From: Frondihabitans peucedani
Lineage (GTDB): Bacteria; Actinomycetota; Actinomycetes; Actinomycetales; Microbacteriaceae
Direction of reading: 5' to 3'
Assembly: GCF_039537585.1 (NCBI RefSeq)
Contig: NZ_BAABAU010000004.1
Coordinates: 372,001 to 436,000 of the forward strand
DNA length: 64,000 nt
A model generated the notes under the pieces. It saw only the letters and a program-made list of their open reading frames with translations, ran no database searches and was not told the origin of the DNA. Every line of letters starts with the position of its first letter. Position 1 is the first letter of the stretch. A program made the position numbers and the translations under genes. Shown here piece by piece: positions 42,393 to 51,440 of this stretch.

Positions 42393-42797
42393 ATGCGATT
42401 CTTCGTGCGGCTCGTCATCAACGCCGTGGCCCTCTGGTTCACGACCTACATCGTCACCGGGGTGCACGTCACGCCGTACGGCGACCGGTCGCTCGTCCCG
42501 ACGATCCTGACGTACCTCCTGGTCGCCTTCCTCTTCGGACTCGTGAACAGCATCGTCGGCACGGTCGTCAAGGTCGTGGCGTTCCCTCTCTACATCCTGA
42601 CCCTCGGCCTCATCTCGTTCGTGATCAACGGGCTCCTCCTGCTCCTGGTCGCCTGGATCTCCGAGCAGATCGGCTTCGGCCTCACCGTCGACAACCTCGG
42701 CTGGGGCATCCTGGGGGCGCTCGTCCTGGCGGTGCTCGGCTGGCTGATCGGCATCGTCCTGCGCCCGCTCTTCGGCAACGTGCGCGCCCGCGCCTGA
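42393..42797 (+). CDS. PF04020-type small membrane protein (phage-holin-family annotation)
   Basis: The protein has 134 residues and four helices. Conserved text is [39 protein letters not shown] and [16 protein letters not shown]. The family (also annotated phage holin family 4, YvlD-like) is chromosomal and not a lysis holin. A CATAGT box at 42380-42385 ends 7 nt before ATG 42393, so it is probably leaderless; GTG 42387 is in frame too. It is followed closely by a phosphatase gene and purB. Confidence 0.82.
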   Translation: MRFFVRLVINAVALWFTTYIVTGVHVTPYGDRSLVPTILTYLLVAFLFGLVNSIVGTVVKVVAFPLYILTLGLISFVINGLLLLLVAWISEQIGFGLTVDNLGWGILGALVLAVLGWLIGIVLRPLFGNVRARA

Positions 42798-42801
42798 TCC
42801 G

Positions 42802-43401
42802 ATGGCGTACGAGGGGGCGGACTTCGGCGGGACGGTCGCGGCCGAGACGGCCCTGTTCCGGATCGTCTTCGTCTGCACCGGCAACATCTGCCGCTCCCCC
42901 ATGGCCGCCACCGTCTTCAGCGCGCTCGTGGCCGCCGCCGGATTCGCCGACCGGGTCGTCGTCGACTCGGCCGGGACCGGCGACTGGCACGTCGGCGAGC
43001 GCGCCGACTCCCGCACGATCGCAGCCCTCCGCGGGCGCGGCTACGATGGTTCCAGGCATCGGGCACGGCAGTTCGAGGCAGCGGACTTCGACCGGCACGA
43101 CCTCGTGGTGGTCTTCGACCGGGGCCAGGAACGCATCCTGCGCGCGTGGGCTCCCAGCGAGACCGAGCGGTCGAAGGTGCAGCTGCTGCTGAGCTTCGAC
43201 CGCGACGGGCGCACGGGGCGCACCGGCGGCATCCTGCCGCAGAGCGCCGGCGGTCGGCCGGCGGGCGACGGCACCGACGTGCCCGACCCCTACTACTCCG
43301 ATGCCGCCATGTTCGAGGCCGTCCTCGACATGGTGGAGCACGCCGCCACCGCTCTGTTCAAGCAGATCGAACCAGCACTACGACAGGGATCCCCCAGATG
43401 A
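42802..43401 (+). CDS. Low-molecular-weight protein tyrosine phosphatase
   Basis: The protein has 199 residues. The catalytic loop [14 protein letters not shown] near residues 23-36 has the C-x5-R signature, and the general acid is in VPDPYYSD near 160. The insert between residues 120 and 155 ([18 protein letters not shown]) is longer than usual. It follows the membrane protein by 4 bp and overlaps purB by 4 bp. It should remove phosphate from protein tyrosines; targets such as cell-envelope kinases are inferred. Confidence 0.9.
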   Translation: MAYEGADFGGTVAAETALFRIVFVCTGNICRSPMAATVFSALVAAAGFADRVVVDSAGTGDWHVGERADSRTIAALRGRGYDGSRHRARQFEAADFDRHDLVVVFDRGQERILRAWAPSETERSKVQLLLSFDRDGRTGRTGGILPQSAGGRPAGDGTDVPDPYYSDAAMFEAVLDMVEHAATALFKQIEPALRQGSPR

Positions 43402-44774
43402 GCCTTCCCCCGCAGCCCCTCAGCCCGCTCGACGGCCGCTACCGTCCGGCAGTGGAGGGTCTCGGCGACCACCTCAGCGAGGCGGGGCTCAACCGGGCCC
43501 GCGTCCACGTGGAGGTCGAGTGGCTGATCGACCAGACCGACCGCTCGTTCGCAGGATCGTCGCCGCTCACCGACGAGCAGAAGGTCTCGCTCCGCGCCGT
43601 CGTCGCCGACTTCGGCCAGAAGGACATCGACGAGCTCGCCGTCTTCGAGGCCACCACCCGCCACGACGTCAAGGCCGTCGAGTACTACGTGCGCGCCCGC
43701 CTCACCGACCTCGGGCTCGACTCCGTCGCCGAGCTGACCCACTTCGCCTGCACCTCGGAGGACATCAACAACCTCTCCTACGCGCTGACCGTCAAGGCGG
43801 CCGCGCTCGAGGTCTGGCTGCCGAGGTTCGACGCGGTGATCGCGCTCTTCGAGGGCCTCGCGCGGGAGCACGCAGCGACGCCGATCCTGTCGCACACGCA
43901 CGGTCAACCGGCCACGCCGTCGACCGTCGGCAAGGAGTTCGCCGTCTACGCGTACCGGCTCGGGCGCATCCGGGCGCAGATCGCGGCGTCGGAGTTCCTC
44001 GGCAAGTTCTCGGGCGCCACCGGCACCTTCTCGGCCCACGTCGTCGCCGCCCCCGAGCTCGACTGGCGGGAGGTCTCGCGCTCGTTCGTGGAGGGCCTCG
44101 GACTGACCTGGAACCCGCTCACCACGCAGATCGAGTCGCACGACTGGCAGGCGGAGCTCTACGACCGCGTCGCCCACGCCAACCGCGTGCTGCACAACAT
44201 CGCGACCGACATCTGGTCGTACATCTCGATGGGCTACATCACCCAGATCCCGGTCGCCGGGGCCACCGGCTCGTCGACGATGCCGCACAAGGTCAACCCG
44301 ATCCGCTTCGAGAACGCCGAGGCGAACCTCGAGATCTCGTCGGCGCTCTTCTCGTCGCTCGCCGAGACGCTCGTCACCTCGCGGCTCCAGCGCGACCTCA
44401 CCGACTCGTCGGCGCAGCGCAACATCGGCGTCGCCTTCGGCCACTCGCTCCTCGCGCTCGACAACATCCGCCGCGGGCTCGGCGAGATCTCGATCAACGG
44501 CGCCGCCATGGCCGACGACCTCGACCGCAACTGGGAGGTGCTCGGCGAGGCCATCCAGACGGTCATCCGCGCCGAGATCACCGCGGGCCGCTCGCAGATC
44601 TCCGACCCGTACGCGCTCCTCAAGGAGCTGACCCGCGGCCACCGGGTCGGTCAGGCCGAGCTCGTGGAGTTCGTCGAGGGGCTCGACATCGGCGACGAGG
44701 CGAAGGCCCGGCTCGTCGCCCTGACGCCGGCCGGCTATGTGGGCCTGGCTCCGGAGCTCGTCGGGTACCTCTGA
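43398..44774 (+). CDS. purB: Adenylosuccinate lyase
   Basis: The protein has 458 residues. It shows LSPLDGRYRPAVEGL at the N-terminus, the His region ATTRHDVKAVEYY near 78-90, HTHGQPATPSTVGKE near 168, and the family signature SSTMPHKVNPIRFENAEAN near 290-308. It cleaves SAICAR and adenylosuccinate in purine synthesis. The long E. coli-type variant (about 456 residues) fits. ATG 43398 overlaps the phosphatase stop by 4 bp. Confidence 0.96.
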   Translation: MSLPPQPLSPLDGRYRPAVEGLGDHLSEAGLNRARVHVEVEWLIDQTDRSFAGSSPLTDEQKVSLRAVVADFGQKDIDELAVFEATTRHDVKAVEYYVRARLTDLGLDSVAELTHFACTSEDINNLSYALTVKAAALEVWLPRFDAVIALFEGLAREHAATPILSHTHGQPATPSTVGKEFAVYAYRLGRIRAQIAASEFLGKFSGATGTFSAHVVAAPELDWREVSRSFVEGLGLTWNPLTTQIESHDWQAELYDRVAHANRVLHNIATDIWSYISMGYITQIPVAGATGSSTMPHKVNPIRFENAEANLEISSALFSSLAETLVTSRLQRDLTDSSAQRNIGVAFGHSLLALDNIRRGLGEISINGAAMADDLDRNWEVLGEAIQTVIRAEITAGRSQISDPYALLKELTRGHRVGQAELVEFVEGLDIGDEAKARLVALTPAGYVGLAPELVGYL

Positions 44775-44846
44775 TCCTGCGGGCTCTGTGGCTGCCCGGC
44801 TGCGGGCCTGCGCGGCTCTGTGGCTGCGGGCCTGCTGACCTGCGGG

Positions 44847-45128
44847 TCAGTGGCCCCGCGGGTAGTCGTCGTCGCGCTCGAGGAGGCCCTTGGCGCGGCC
44901 GTTCTCGTCGCGGATCTCGTGCTGCTCGTCGGCGTTCGGCTTCGAGGCGAGCGACAGCATCGCCAGGATCACGACGCCCACGATGAACGCGATGCACAGG
45001 AAGATCGCCGCGAGCCGGATCTCTCGGGTCGAGAGCAGCACGATCAGGCCGGTGAAGAGGCCGAAGACGGCCGACATCCCGAGGAGTTCAGCCGGGCGGA
45101 CCCGCTCGTGCCTGCTGGGTGTTGTCAT
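44847..45128 (-). CDS. Small two-helix membrane protein of unknown function
   Basis: The protein has 93 residues. Two hydrophobic helices span about residues 16-34 and 40-62, followed by a charged tail ending DDDYPRGH. I recognise no domain. It starts at ATG 45128 and overlaps the upstream DUF308 gene by 4 bp, so the two are probably made together. On its 3' side a 14 bp direct repeat GGCTCTGTGGCTGC occurs at 44782 and 44814, in the convergent gap after purB. Confidence 0.65.
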   Translation of the reverse strand: MTTPSRHERVRPAELLGMSAVFGLFTGLIVLLSTREIRLAAIFLCIAFIVGVVILAMLSLASKPNADEQHEIRDENGRAKGLLERDDDYPRGH

Positions 45129-45784
45129 TTCGTCTGTGCTCCGTCGATGCTGTTCGTCTCGTCGGCAGCGACCGCGTGGGCCGTGCCGGTCTGCCACTTG
45201 AGCGACAGGCCCTGGATGATGAGGAAGATCCCGACGAGGGCGCCGTACGCGCCGACCAGGCCCACGAGGATCGTGGACGAGGTGAGGGTGCCGCGGATCT
45301 TCTCGATGCCGCCGAGCTCCTTGGAGTAGTCGGCCGGCACGAGGAGGTAGATCAGCGCGAGCAGGATCGTGAGGGCGCCGAGGAGCATCCAGTCGCGCGC
45401 GAGCCCGGAGCGTCGACGCCGACGCAGCCCGGTCACGAGCTCGAGGACGCCCGCGATGACCGCCCACGCGGTGACGAGCGCCACGAGCGTCGGCAGGCCG
45501 CCGCCGCGGAACAGCAGCGCGAGGAGGCCGAAGACCACGCCGACCGCACCCTGCACGACCGCGATGGAGCGGCTCGAGGCGTCGTCGAGGAAGCGGCGTG
45601 AGCCGGCCGCCAGCGCGACGCCGCCGACCAGGGTGGTGGCCCCGAAGACCGTCAGGCCGATCGACGGCGAGTGGTCGTTCACGAACGTGGTGACCATGCC
45701 CAGCACGAGGAGAGGGATCGCCCGCAGGATGGGGACGGGCCAGTAGCGCGCCTCGGATTCGGCGTCGTGCTGAAGGGCCGTCAC
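45125..45784 (-). CDS. DUF308/HdeD-like membrane protein
   Basis: The protein has 219 residues and six helices. Internal repeats of about 60 residues (LVLGMVTTF; LVGGVALAAGSRRF; VQGAVGVVFGLLALLFRGG; WAVIAGVLELVTGLRR) match the DUF308/HdeD family of acid- or stress-related inner-membrane proteins. The function in Actinobacteria is unknown. The start is GTG 45784. It shares 4 bp with the small membrane protein downstream. Confidence 0.72.
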   Translation of the reverse strand: MTALQHDAESEARYWPVPILRAIPLLVLGMVTTFVNDHSPSIGLTVFGATTLVGGVALAAGSRRFLDDASSRSIAVVQGAVGVVFGLLALLFRGGGLPTLVALVTAWAVIAGVLELVTGLRRRRRSGLARDWMLLGALTILLALIYLLVPADYSKELGGIEKIRGTLTSSTILVGLVGAYGALVGIFLIIQGLSLKWQTGTAHAVAADETNSIDGAQTK

Positions 45785-45944
45785 GATTCTTCTCTCGGGG
45801 GGTGAGGGGACTCCCGAGTTTACCGCGCGCGATCCTGAACTCCCGCTCCGCTCCCAGCCGCGCGGGATACCTTCAGGCATCTGCATGGAGCGCTCGCTCA
45901 TCACCTCCGACTGAGAAGTCGATCCCGAATTCAGGGAGACCGGC

Positions 45945-47081
45945 TTGTCCGTCCTCGCACCCCCGACGACCCCTGTCGTCGCCCGCTCGATCAACAGCGC
46001 CGAGCTGCCCGCCGGTTTCCGCGGAACCACGCACGGCGAGACCTCGAAGCCGATCAGCACCTACACGGCACTGCTCGCCCGCGTCCGCGAGGCGGGCCTC
46101 CTGAAGCGCCGGACCGGCTTCTACATCGCCATGTTCGCCGTCGTCACCGCCTGCCTCGCCGGCGCGGTCGCGGGATCGTTCCTGCTCGGCGACAGCTGGT
46201 TCCAGCTGCTCATCGCCGCCGGGATCGGCATCATCTTCACCCAGTACGCGTTCCTCGCGCACGAGACGGCGCACCGCCAGGTCTTCGAGTCGGGCAAGAC
46301 GAGCGACCGGGTCGGCCGCGTGCTGGCCTCCGGCATCGTCGGCATGAGCTACTCGTGGTGGACCTCCAAGCACACGAAGCACCACGGCAACCCCAACACC
46401 ATCGGCCGCGACACCGACATCGAGTACGACACCGTCTCGTTCCTCGAGCAGGACGCCGTCAAGCAGAAGGGGCTCAGCCGCCTGTTCACGCAGAAGCAGG
46501 GCTACGCGTTCTTCCCGATCCTGCTGTTCGAGGGCTTCAATCTGCACTTCATGTCGTACAAGACGGTCTTCGGCCGCAAGAAGGTCGACAAGCGCTCGCT
46601 CGAGATCACGATGATCACCGTCCGCTTCGCCGTCTACCTGGGCCTGGTCTTCTGGTTCCTGCCGCTCGGCATGGCCTTCGCCTTCATCGGCGTGCAGTTC
46701 GCCATCTTCGGCCTCTACATGGGCTCGTCGTTCGCGCCGAACCACATCGGCATGCCGATCATCCCCGAGTCGAGCCGCGTCGACTTCCTGTCGAAGCAGG
46801 TGCTCACCTCGCGCAACATCCGCGGCGGGCGCCTCATGACGGTCGCCATGGGCGGCCTCGACTACCAGGTCGAGCACCACCTGTTCCCGAGCATGGCCCG
46901 GCCGCACCTGAAGGCCGCGTCGAAGATCGTCCGCGAGCACTGCGCCGAGCACCGGGTGCCCTACACCGAGACGACCCTCCCGAACGCCTTCGGCATCGTC
47001 ATCGCCTACCTCAACCGGGTCGGACTGGCCGCGCGCCGGCCGTTCGACTGCCCGATGGCTGCGGAGTACCGGCCGCGCTAG
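45945..47081 (+). CDS. Membrane fatty acid desaturase
   Basis: The protein has 378 residues. All three His clusters are present: HETAHR near 106-111, HTKHHGNPN near 142-150, and QVEHHLFPS near 309-317. Four helices surround them. The His in the third box (QxxHH) indicates a front-end or delta-type acyl-lipid/acyl-CoA desaturase using a di-iron centre. TTG 45945 is chosen with GGGAGA upstream; an ATG alternative is not close. It makes unsaturated fatty acids, probably for membrane fluidity at low temperature. Confidence 0.88.
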   Translation: MSVLAPPTTPVVARSINSAELPAGFRGTTHGETSKPISTYTALLARVREAGLLKRRTGFYIAMFAVVTACLAGAVAGSFLLGDSWFQLLIAAGIGIIFTQYAFLAHETAHRQVFESGKTSDRVGRVLASGIVGMSYSWWTSKHTKHHGNPNTIGRDTDIEYDTVSFLEQDAVKQKGLSRLFTQKQGYAFFPILLFEGFNLHFMSYKTVFGRKKVDKRSLEITMITVRFAVYLGLVFWFLPLGMAFAFIGVQFAIFGLYMGSSFAPNHIGMPIIPESSRVDFLSKQVLTSRNIRGGRLMTVAMGGLDYQVEHHLFPSMARPHLKAASKIVREHCAEHRVPYTETTLPNAFGIVIAYLNRVGLAARRPFDCPMAAEYRPR

Positions 47082-47150
47082 TGCATGAGATTCTCGCGCT
47101 GGGCCCGCTTCCATGCGGATCGGGGGCCCTCCTCCGCCGAATGTCATGCA
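47082..47150 (+). terminator. Probable hairpin terminator after the desaturase gene
   Basis: TGCATGAGATTC (47082-47093) pairs with GAATGTCATGCA (47139-47150) at 11 of 12 positions. Inside it GGGCCC occurs at 47101 and 47124, which can form an inner stem. There is no T-run. Confidence 0.5.
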
Positions 47151-47184
47151 TCAGGTCGGCGCTCGAGCGTGATTGAGTTGTCCC

Positions 47185-47577
47185 ATGGCAGACGACCGCA
47201 CGCTGAGGGCGCTGGCGGAGATCCGCACGGCCGAGGCAGGCCGGATCCTCGGGCTGCTGCCCGCGGGGAGCCTCGTCGACCTCGCGGCCGGGTGGGCGGC
47301 TGCCGGGATCACGAGCCCGGGGATCCTGCGCCTCGCCTACGCCGCCGATGTGACGAACGACGAGACCCTCGGCCTGCTGGCGGCGGACGCCCGCGAGCTG
47401 GGGCTGACGTTCCGGTCGACGCGGGAGGCTCGCGCGGCGTACGTCGTCGACATCCTGCCGGACCTCGTGACGGCGCCCGACCCCGGCACCCTGTCGATGA
47501 CCGTCTCGAACAACTACACCGACGAGCTCAGCGGCCGCGCCCGCGGGCTGCTCGGCCGGTTGCGGCGCAAGCGCTGA
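47185..47577 (+). CDS. Hypothetical protein, 130 residues, helical
   Basis: This small soluble protein is rich in Ala/Leu/Arg and predicted to be mostly helical. Text such as LRALAEIRTAEAGRILGLLP and NDETLGLLAADARELGLTF recurs in pairs, suggesting two similar halves. No named family is recognised. ATG 47185 follows TTGAGTTGTCCC with no ribosome binding site; an earlier in-frame TTG at 47173 is also possible. It stands alone between the desaturase and the aldo/keto reductase genes. Confidence 0.55.
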   Translation: MADDRTLRALAEIRTAEAGRILGLLPAGSLVDLAAGWAAAGITSPGILRLAYAADVTNDETLGLLAADARELGLTFRSTREARAAYVVDILPDLVTAPDPGTLSMTVSNNYTDELSGRARGLLGRLRRKR

Positions 47578-47641
47578 GACGAATCGCAAAACCGGTTCAT
47601 CCGGCCGGACGCGTGAGCGCTCACGGTCTAGCGTGAGCGGC

Positions 47642-48673
47642 ATGGACTACAGACGACTCGGAAACTCAGGAACGATCGTGTCGGAGCTGACACTCGGCAC
47701 CATGACCTTCGGCGCAGAAGCCGACGAGGTCACCTCCCACACCATCCTCGACACGTTCGTGGAGCACGGCGGCACCTTCATCGACACGGCCGACGTGTAC
47801 TCGTCGGGCGTCTCGGAGACGATCATCGGCCACTGGCTCTCGTCGCACCCGACGGAGGCCGAGCAGGTCGTGCTCGCCACGAAGGGCCGGTTCCCGATGG
47901 GCGAGGGTCCGAACGACCTCGGGCTGTCGCGGCGCCACCTCCGCAGCGCGCTCGACGCCTCGCTCACCCGGCTCGGAGTCGAGCACATCGACCTCTACCA
48001 GATGCACGCGTGGGATGCCCTGACGCCCATCGACGAGACGCTGCGGTTCCTCGACGACGCGGTCTCCGCGGGCAAGATCGGCTACTACGGCTTCTCGAAC
48101 TACCTCGGCTGGCAGCTCACGAAGGCGGTCCACCGGGCGAAGGCCCTCGACCTCGTTCCGCCGGTCACCCTGCAGCCGCAGTACAGCCTCCTGGTCCGCG
48201 ACATCGAGCACGAGATCGTCCCGGCGTCGCTCGACGCGGGCATCGGCCTCCTGCCCTGGTCGCCCCTCGGCGGCGGCTGGCTGACCGGCAAGTACAAGCG
48301 CGACGAGTCCCCCACCGGAGCCTCGCGCCTCGGCGAGAACCCCACGCGCGGCATGGAGGCCTGGGAGGCGCGCAACTCCGACCCGCGGACGTGGGAGATC
48401 CTCGACGCGGTCCAGAAGATCGCGCAGGATCACGACGCCACGGCCTCGCAGGTCGCCATCGCCTGGCTGCTCGAGCAGCCGGCCGTCACGAGCGTGATCC
48501 TCGGCGCCAGGACGGTCGAGCAGCTCGTCGACAACCTCGGCGGCTCGGGGCTCGGGCTGACCGCCTCGGAGGTCGAGACGCTGTCGGCCGCGAGCGCGCC
48601 GCGGATCGACGACTACCCGTACGGCACCGCCGGCGTGGCCCAGCGCAACCGGAAGATCGAGGGCGGCCGGTAG
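47642..48673 (+). CDS. Aldo/keto reductase
   Basis: The protein has 343 residues and a TIM barrel. The catalytic tetrad is visible: Asp and Tyr in TFIDTADVYSSG near 48-59, Lys in VLATKGRF near 83, and His in DLYQMHAWD near 122. The family reduces aldehydes and ketones with NADPH. It has the YajO/Tas-like length and no signal peptide. ATG 47642 is preceded by an in-frame GTG at 47633; TCTAGC upstream would make either leaderless. Substrate unknown. Confidence 0.9.
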   Translation: MDYRRLGNSGTIVSELTLGTMTFGAEADEVTSHTILDTFVEHGGTFIDTADVYSSGVSETIIGHWLSSHPTEAEQVVLATKGRFPMGEGPNDLGLSRRHLRSALDASLTRLGVEHIDLYQMHAWDALTPIDETLRFLDDAVSAGKIGYYGFSNYLGWQLTKAVHRAKALDLVPPVTLQPQYSLLVRDIEHEIVPASLDAGIGLLPWSPLGGGWLTGKYKRDESPTGASRLGENPTRGMEAWEARNSDPRTWEILDAVQKIAQDHDATASQVAIAWLLEQPAVTSVILGARTVEQLVDNLGGSGLGLTASEVETLSAASAPRIDDYPYGTAGVAQRNRKIEGGR

Positions 48674-48680
48674 CGGCGGG

Positions 48681-49430
48681 TCAGGCGCCGCCGAAGCGCT
48701 CCGTCTTGACGAGCGCAGGATCGTGGCCCAGCGCCGTGAGCAGATCCGTCACGTGCGCCACGAAGCCGTTCGGGCCGCAGACGAAGAACGCGGCGCCGGC
48801 CTCCGGCGGGAGGACGGACGACTCGAGGTCGGCCGCCGACAGCCGGCCGGCGGGACGCGGCGACCCCGCCGGGGCCTCGCGCGTGTAGACCGTGTCGAGC
48901 CGGAGGGATCCTGCGCTCTGGAACTCGTCGAGATCGGCCCGGTAGTACACGGACTCCGGCGTGCGCACCGAGGAGAGCAGGCGAAACTCGGGCCCTCGGC
49001 CGGCGGCGACGCGGGCGCGGATCATGGCCATGAGCGGCGCCACGCCGGAGCCGCCGCCGATGAGCTGCACCGGCCGGGTGTCGGTCGGGCGCCAGACGAA
49101 CCAGCCGCCGATCGGACCGCGGATCTCGACGGGGTCGCCCGGCTCGAGGCCCTCGACGAGATACGGTGACACCTCGCCGCCCTCGAGCTCTTCGACGGTG
49201 AGCTCGACCTCGTCTCTCGCGAGGGGGCGACCGAAGGGGCCGCCGTCGGGGCCCGCGGACAGCGAGTAGGAGCGCACGGCCTGGTAGCCGTCGTCGGCGG
49301 TGAGCCGGATGTCGACGTGCTGGCCGGGCAGGACCTCGTCGAGGTCGTCGACGCGCAGGCGGATGCTCCTCGCGGTGGGCGTCTCGAGCCGGGTCTCGAC
49401 GCAGACGGCCGAGCGCCAGCCCGTCGTCAC
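48681..49430 (-). CDS. Ferredoxin-reductase-like FAD/NAD-binding oxidoreductase
   Basis: The protein has 249 residues. FAD binding is shown by YQAVRSYSLSAGP near 53-65, NAD binding by IGGGSGVAPLMAMIRARV near 116-133, and the end by FFVCGPNGFVAHVTDLL near 215-231. There is no 2Fe-2S domain, so it is a two-domain reductase. It overlaps the molybdopterin oxidoreductase gene by 4 bp. The pair probably forms an electron chain from NAD(P)H to the molybdenum protein or the reverse; direction is inferred. Confidence 0.87.
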   Translation of the reverse strand: MTTGWRSAVCVETRLETPTARSIRLRVDDLDEVLPGQHVDIRLTADDGYQAVRSYSLSAGPDGGPFGRPLARDEVELTVEELEGGEVSPYLVEGLEPGDPVEIRGPIGGWFVWRPTDTRPVQLIGGGSGVAPLMAMIRARVAAGRGPEFRLLSSVRTPESVYYRADLDEFQSAGSLRLDTVYTREAPAGSPRPAGRLSAADLESSVLPPEAGAAFFVCGPNGFVAHVTDLLTALGHDPALVKTERFGGA

Positions 49431-50005
49431 GAGTAGCGCTCCTCCTTCCACGGGTCGCCGTGGGCGTGGTAGCCGAGGCCCTCCCAGAAGCCGGGGGTGT
49501 TCTGCGGCATCGTCTGGATGCCCTGCACCCACTTCGCGCTCTTCCAGAAGTAGAGGTGCGGCACGAACAGCCGGGCCGGGCCGCCGTGGTCGGGCGCCAG
49601 GGGCTCGCCCTCGAAGGCGTGGACGATCCAGGCCTTCCCGCCGAGCAGGTCGGCGAGCGGCAGGTTCGTCGTGTAGCCGCCGTAGCTGCGGGCCATCGCG
49701 AACTCGTGCGACGTCTCGAGGCCGTCGAAGAGGGTGTCGAGCGAGACGCCCTTCCAGTGCGTGCCGAGCTTCGACCAGCTCGTGACGCAGTGGATGTCGG
49801 TGGCGACGTCCTCCTGCGGGAGGGCGAGGAAGTCGTCCCACGAGAACGAGCGGGCGCCGTTCTCGGTCGCGACCTGCAGCTCCCAGCGCTTGATGTTCGG
49901 GGTGGGCCCCGCCGAGAGCACGGGGAAGCCGCGCTCGAGGTACTGCCCCGGGGGAAGAGCGGGATCGACGCGGCGTCTGCTCGCGAATCCGGTGAATCCG
50001 ACCAT
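49427..50005 (-). CDS. Sulfite-oxidase-like molybdopterin oxidoreductase
   Basis: The protein has 192 residues. It contains WELQVATENGARSFSWDDFL, IHCVTSWSKLGTHWKGVSLD near 71-91 with the Mo-ligating Cys, HGGPARLFVPHLYFWKSAKW near 141-160 and the end GYHAHGDPWKEERYS. The family is a short cytoplasmic relative of YedY/MsrP and sulfite oxidase; no Tat signal is visible. Its partner is the flavin reductase encoded just after. It may reduce sulfoxides or oxidise sulfite; not resolvable here. Confidence 0.88.
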   Translation of the reverse strand: MVGFTGFASRRRVDPALPPGQYLERGFPVLSAGPTPNIKRWELQVATENGARSFSWDDFLALPQEDVATDIHCVTSWSKLGTHWKGVSLDTLFDGLETSHEFAMARSYGGYTTNLPLADLLGGKAWIVHAFEGEPLAPDHGGPARLFVPHLYFWKSAKWVQGIQTMPQNTPGFWEGLGYHAHGDPWKEERYS

Positions 50006-50070
50006 GGTGCCTCCTTGACTCCATCCTGGGGTGGATGACTCCTCCCAGACAAGCGTGAATAAAATGAGGA

Positions 50071-51321
50071 GTGCTGGAGAGAGACGTCGCGACGACCCGG
50101 GTCGCGTTCGCCGACCCCGCCCGAGTGCCGTCGCGGCTGTTCCAGGCGGCGCAGCGGCTCCCCGCCTGGGGTGCGGTGCTCGTCATCTACGGCCTGTCTC
50201 GCGTGTTCTCCACGCTCCTGCTCTTCGTCACCTACCGGATCGCGGCGACGAACCCGGGCCAGTTCGCGGACTCCTACGTCGACGGCGGCGGCACCAAGGG
50301 CTTCTTCGGATTCCTGAACGTCTGGGACGCCCGGTTCTACACGACCATCGCGCAGCACGGCTACCCGCACGTCCTTCCCGAGACCGCGAGCGGCGCCGTG
50401 CAGCCGAACGCGTGGGCGTTCCTGCCCGTGTTCCCGTGGACCGTCCGCATCCTGGCTCAGATCACCGGCTGGGACACGGGCGCCGTCGCGGCCGGCGTCG
50501 CCACGGTCTTCGGCGCGCTGGCCGCTCTCGCCCTGCACCGGTTCCTGTCGATGCGCGTCGACCCGCTCGGAGCGATCTGGGGCACCACGTTCTTCTGCTT
50601 CGGCGCCATGGCCTTCACTCTCGAGGTCGGCTACGCCGAGAGCATGTTCCTGTTCTTCCTCTTCGCCGGGCTGCTCTCGCTGATGGAGCGGCGCTACGTC
50701 ACGCTGATGTGGTGCGGGATCCTGGCGTCGTTCACCCGCCCCGGGGCCCTCGCGCTGGCGCTCGCACTGCTGATCGTCGTCGTGCACCGGTTCTGGAAGC
50801 ACCCCGACGAGTTCCCGAGGGCGGAGCGCTTCACGGCCATCGTCGCCGGGTTCGGCATCGCAGCCGCCGGGCTCGCCTGGCCGCTGGTCGCAGCCGCGGT
50901 CACGGGTCGGAGCGACGCCTACCTCAAGACCGAGATGTCGTGGTGGAAGGGCGTCATCGGCTACACGCCCGACCACTTCGTGCCGCTGTCGCCGTGGTTC
51001 CTGATGGCGGTGCGCTACCTCGGCCTCCTGGGCATCGTCGTCGTGCTGGGCGTGGTCGCCCTGTTCGTCTGGGGCATGCGGAAGCCGTCGCTCCGGCGGC
51101 TCGGCTTCGACATCCGGGCGTTCCTCACCTCGTACTCGCTCTACCTCTTCGCGGTGTTCCTGCCGCAGCAGAGCCTGCCGCGGCTCATCATGCCGCTGGC
51201 CCCGCTCGTCGCGGTCGACAGCATCACGCACCAGCGGGCGATCCGGCGCCTGTGCCTCGCGTCGGGCATGGCGCTGCAGGTCACCTGCGTCGTCATCATG
51301 TGGCTGATGGGGCCGCCGTAG
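50071..51321 (+). CDS. PIG-V-like mannosyltransferase family membrane protein
   Basis: The protein has 416 residues and about ten membrane helices. The first large extracytoplasmic loop has FLNVWDARFYTTIAQHGYP near 90-108, with the DxR-type acidic motif of GPI mannosyltransferase 2/PIG-V relatives. LPVFPWTVRIL and FTRPGALALALALLIVV follow. These GT-C enzymes transfer mannose from polyprenyl-phosphate-mannose to envelope glycans or glycolipids. GTG 50071 follows TAAAAT by about 7 nt and probably marks a leaderless transcript. It is divergent from the molybdenum oxidoreductase gene. Confidence 0.8.
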   Translation: MLERDVATTRVAFADPARVPSRLFQAAQRLPAWGAVLVIYGLSRVFSTLLLFVTYRIAATNPGQFADSYVDGGGTKGFFGFLNVWDARFYTTIAQHGYPHVLPETASGAVQPNAWAFLPVFPWTVRILAQITGWDTGAVAAGVATVFGALAALALHRFLSMRVDPLGAIWGTTFFCFGAMAFTLEVGYAESMFLFFLFAGLLSLMERRYVTLMWCGILASFTRPGALALALALLIVVVHRFWKHPDEFPRAERFTAIVAGFGIAAAGLAWPLVAAAVTGRSDAYLKTEMSWWKGVIGYTPDHFVPLSPWFLMAVRYLGLLGIVVVLGVVALFVWGMRKPSLRRLGFDIRAFLTSYSLYLFAVFLPQQSLPRLIMPLAPLVAVDSITHQRAIRRLCLASGMALQVTCVVIMWLMGPP

Positions 51322-51382
51322 GGCCTGCTCGGGGTGCGCTCGCTCCTGCTCCGCTGAGGGCGAGTGGGCGGGCGTTCGCAAG

Positions 51383-51412
51383 AGTGGGCGGGTCTCCGGA
51401 GACCCGCCCACT
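51383..51412. terminator. Perfect 30 bp hairpin between convergent genes
   Basis: AGTGGGCGGGTCTC and its complement flank CG. It lies between the mannosyltransferase gene (ends 51321) and the DUF2090 gene (ends 51441). It has no T-run. The left arm half (GAGTGGGCGGG) also occurs 20 bp upstream at about 51362-51373. Confidence 0.75.
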
Positions 51413-51440
51413 GCTGCGTGCACCCGCCGACGCTGACCGG

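Noticed and set aside
42393-42797. Holin-family protein as a sign of a prophage
   Set aside because: This PF04020-type protein is a normal chromosomal membrane protein; no phage structural, integrase or lysis genes are near.
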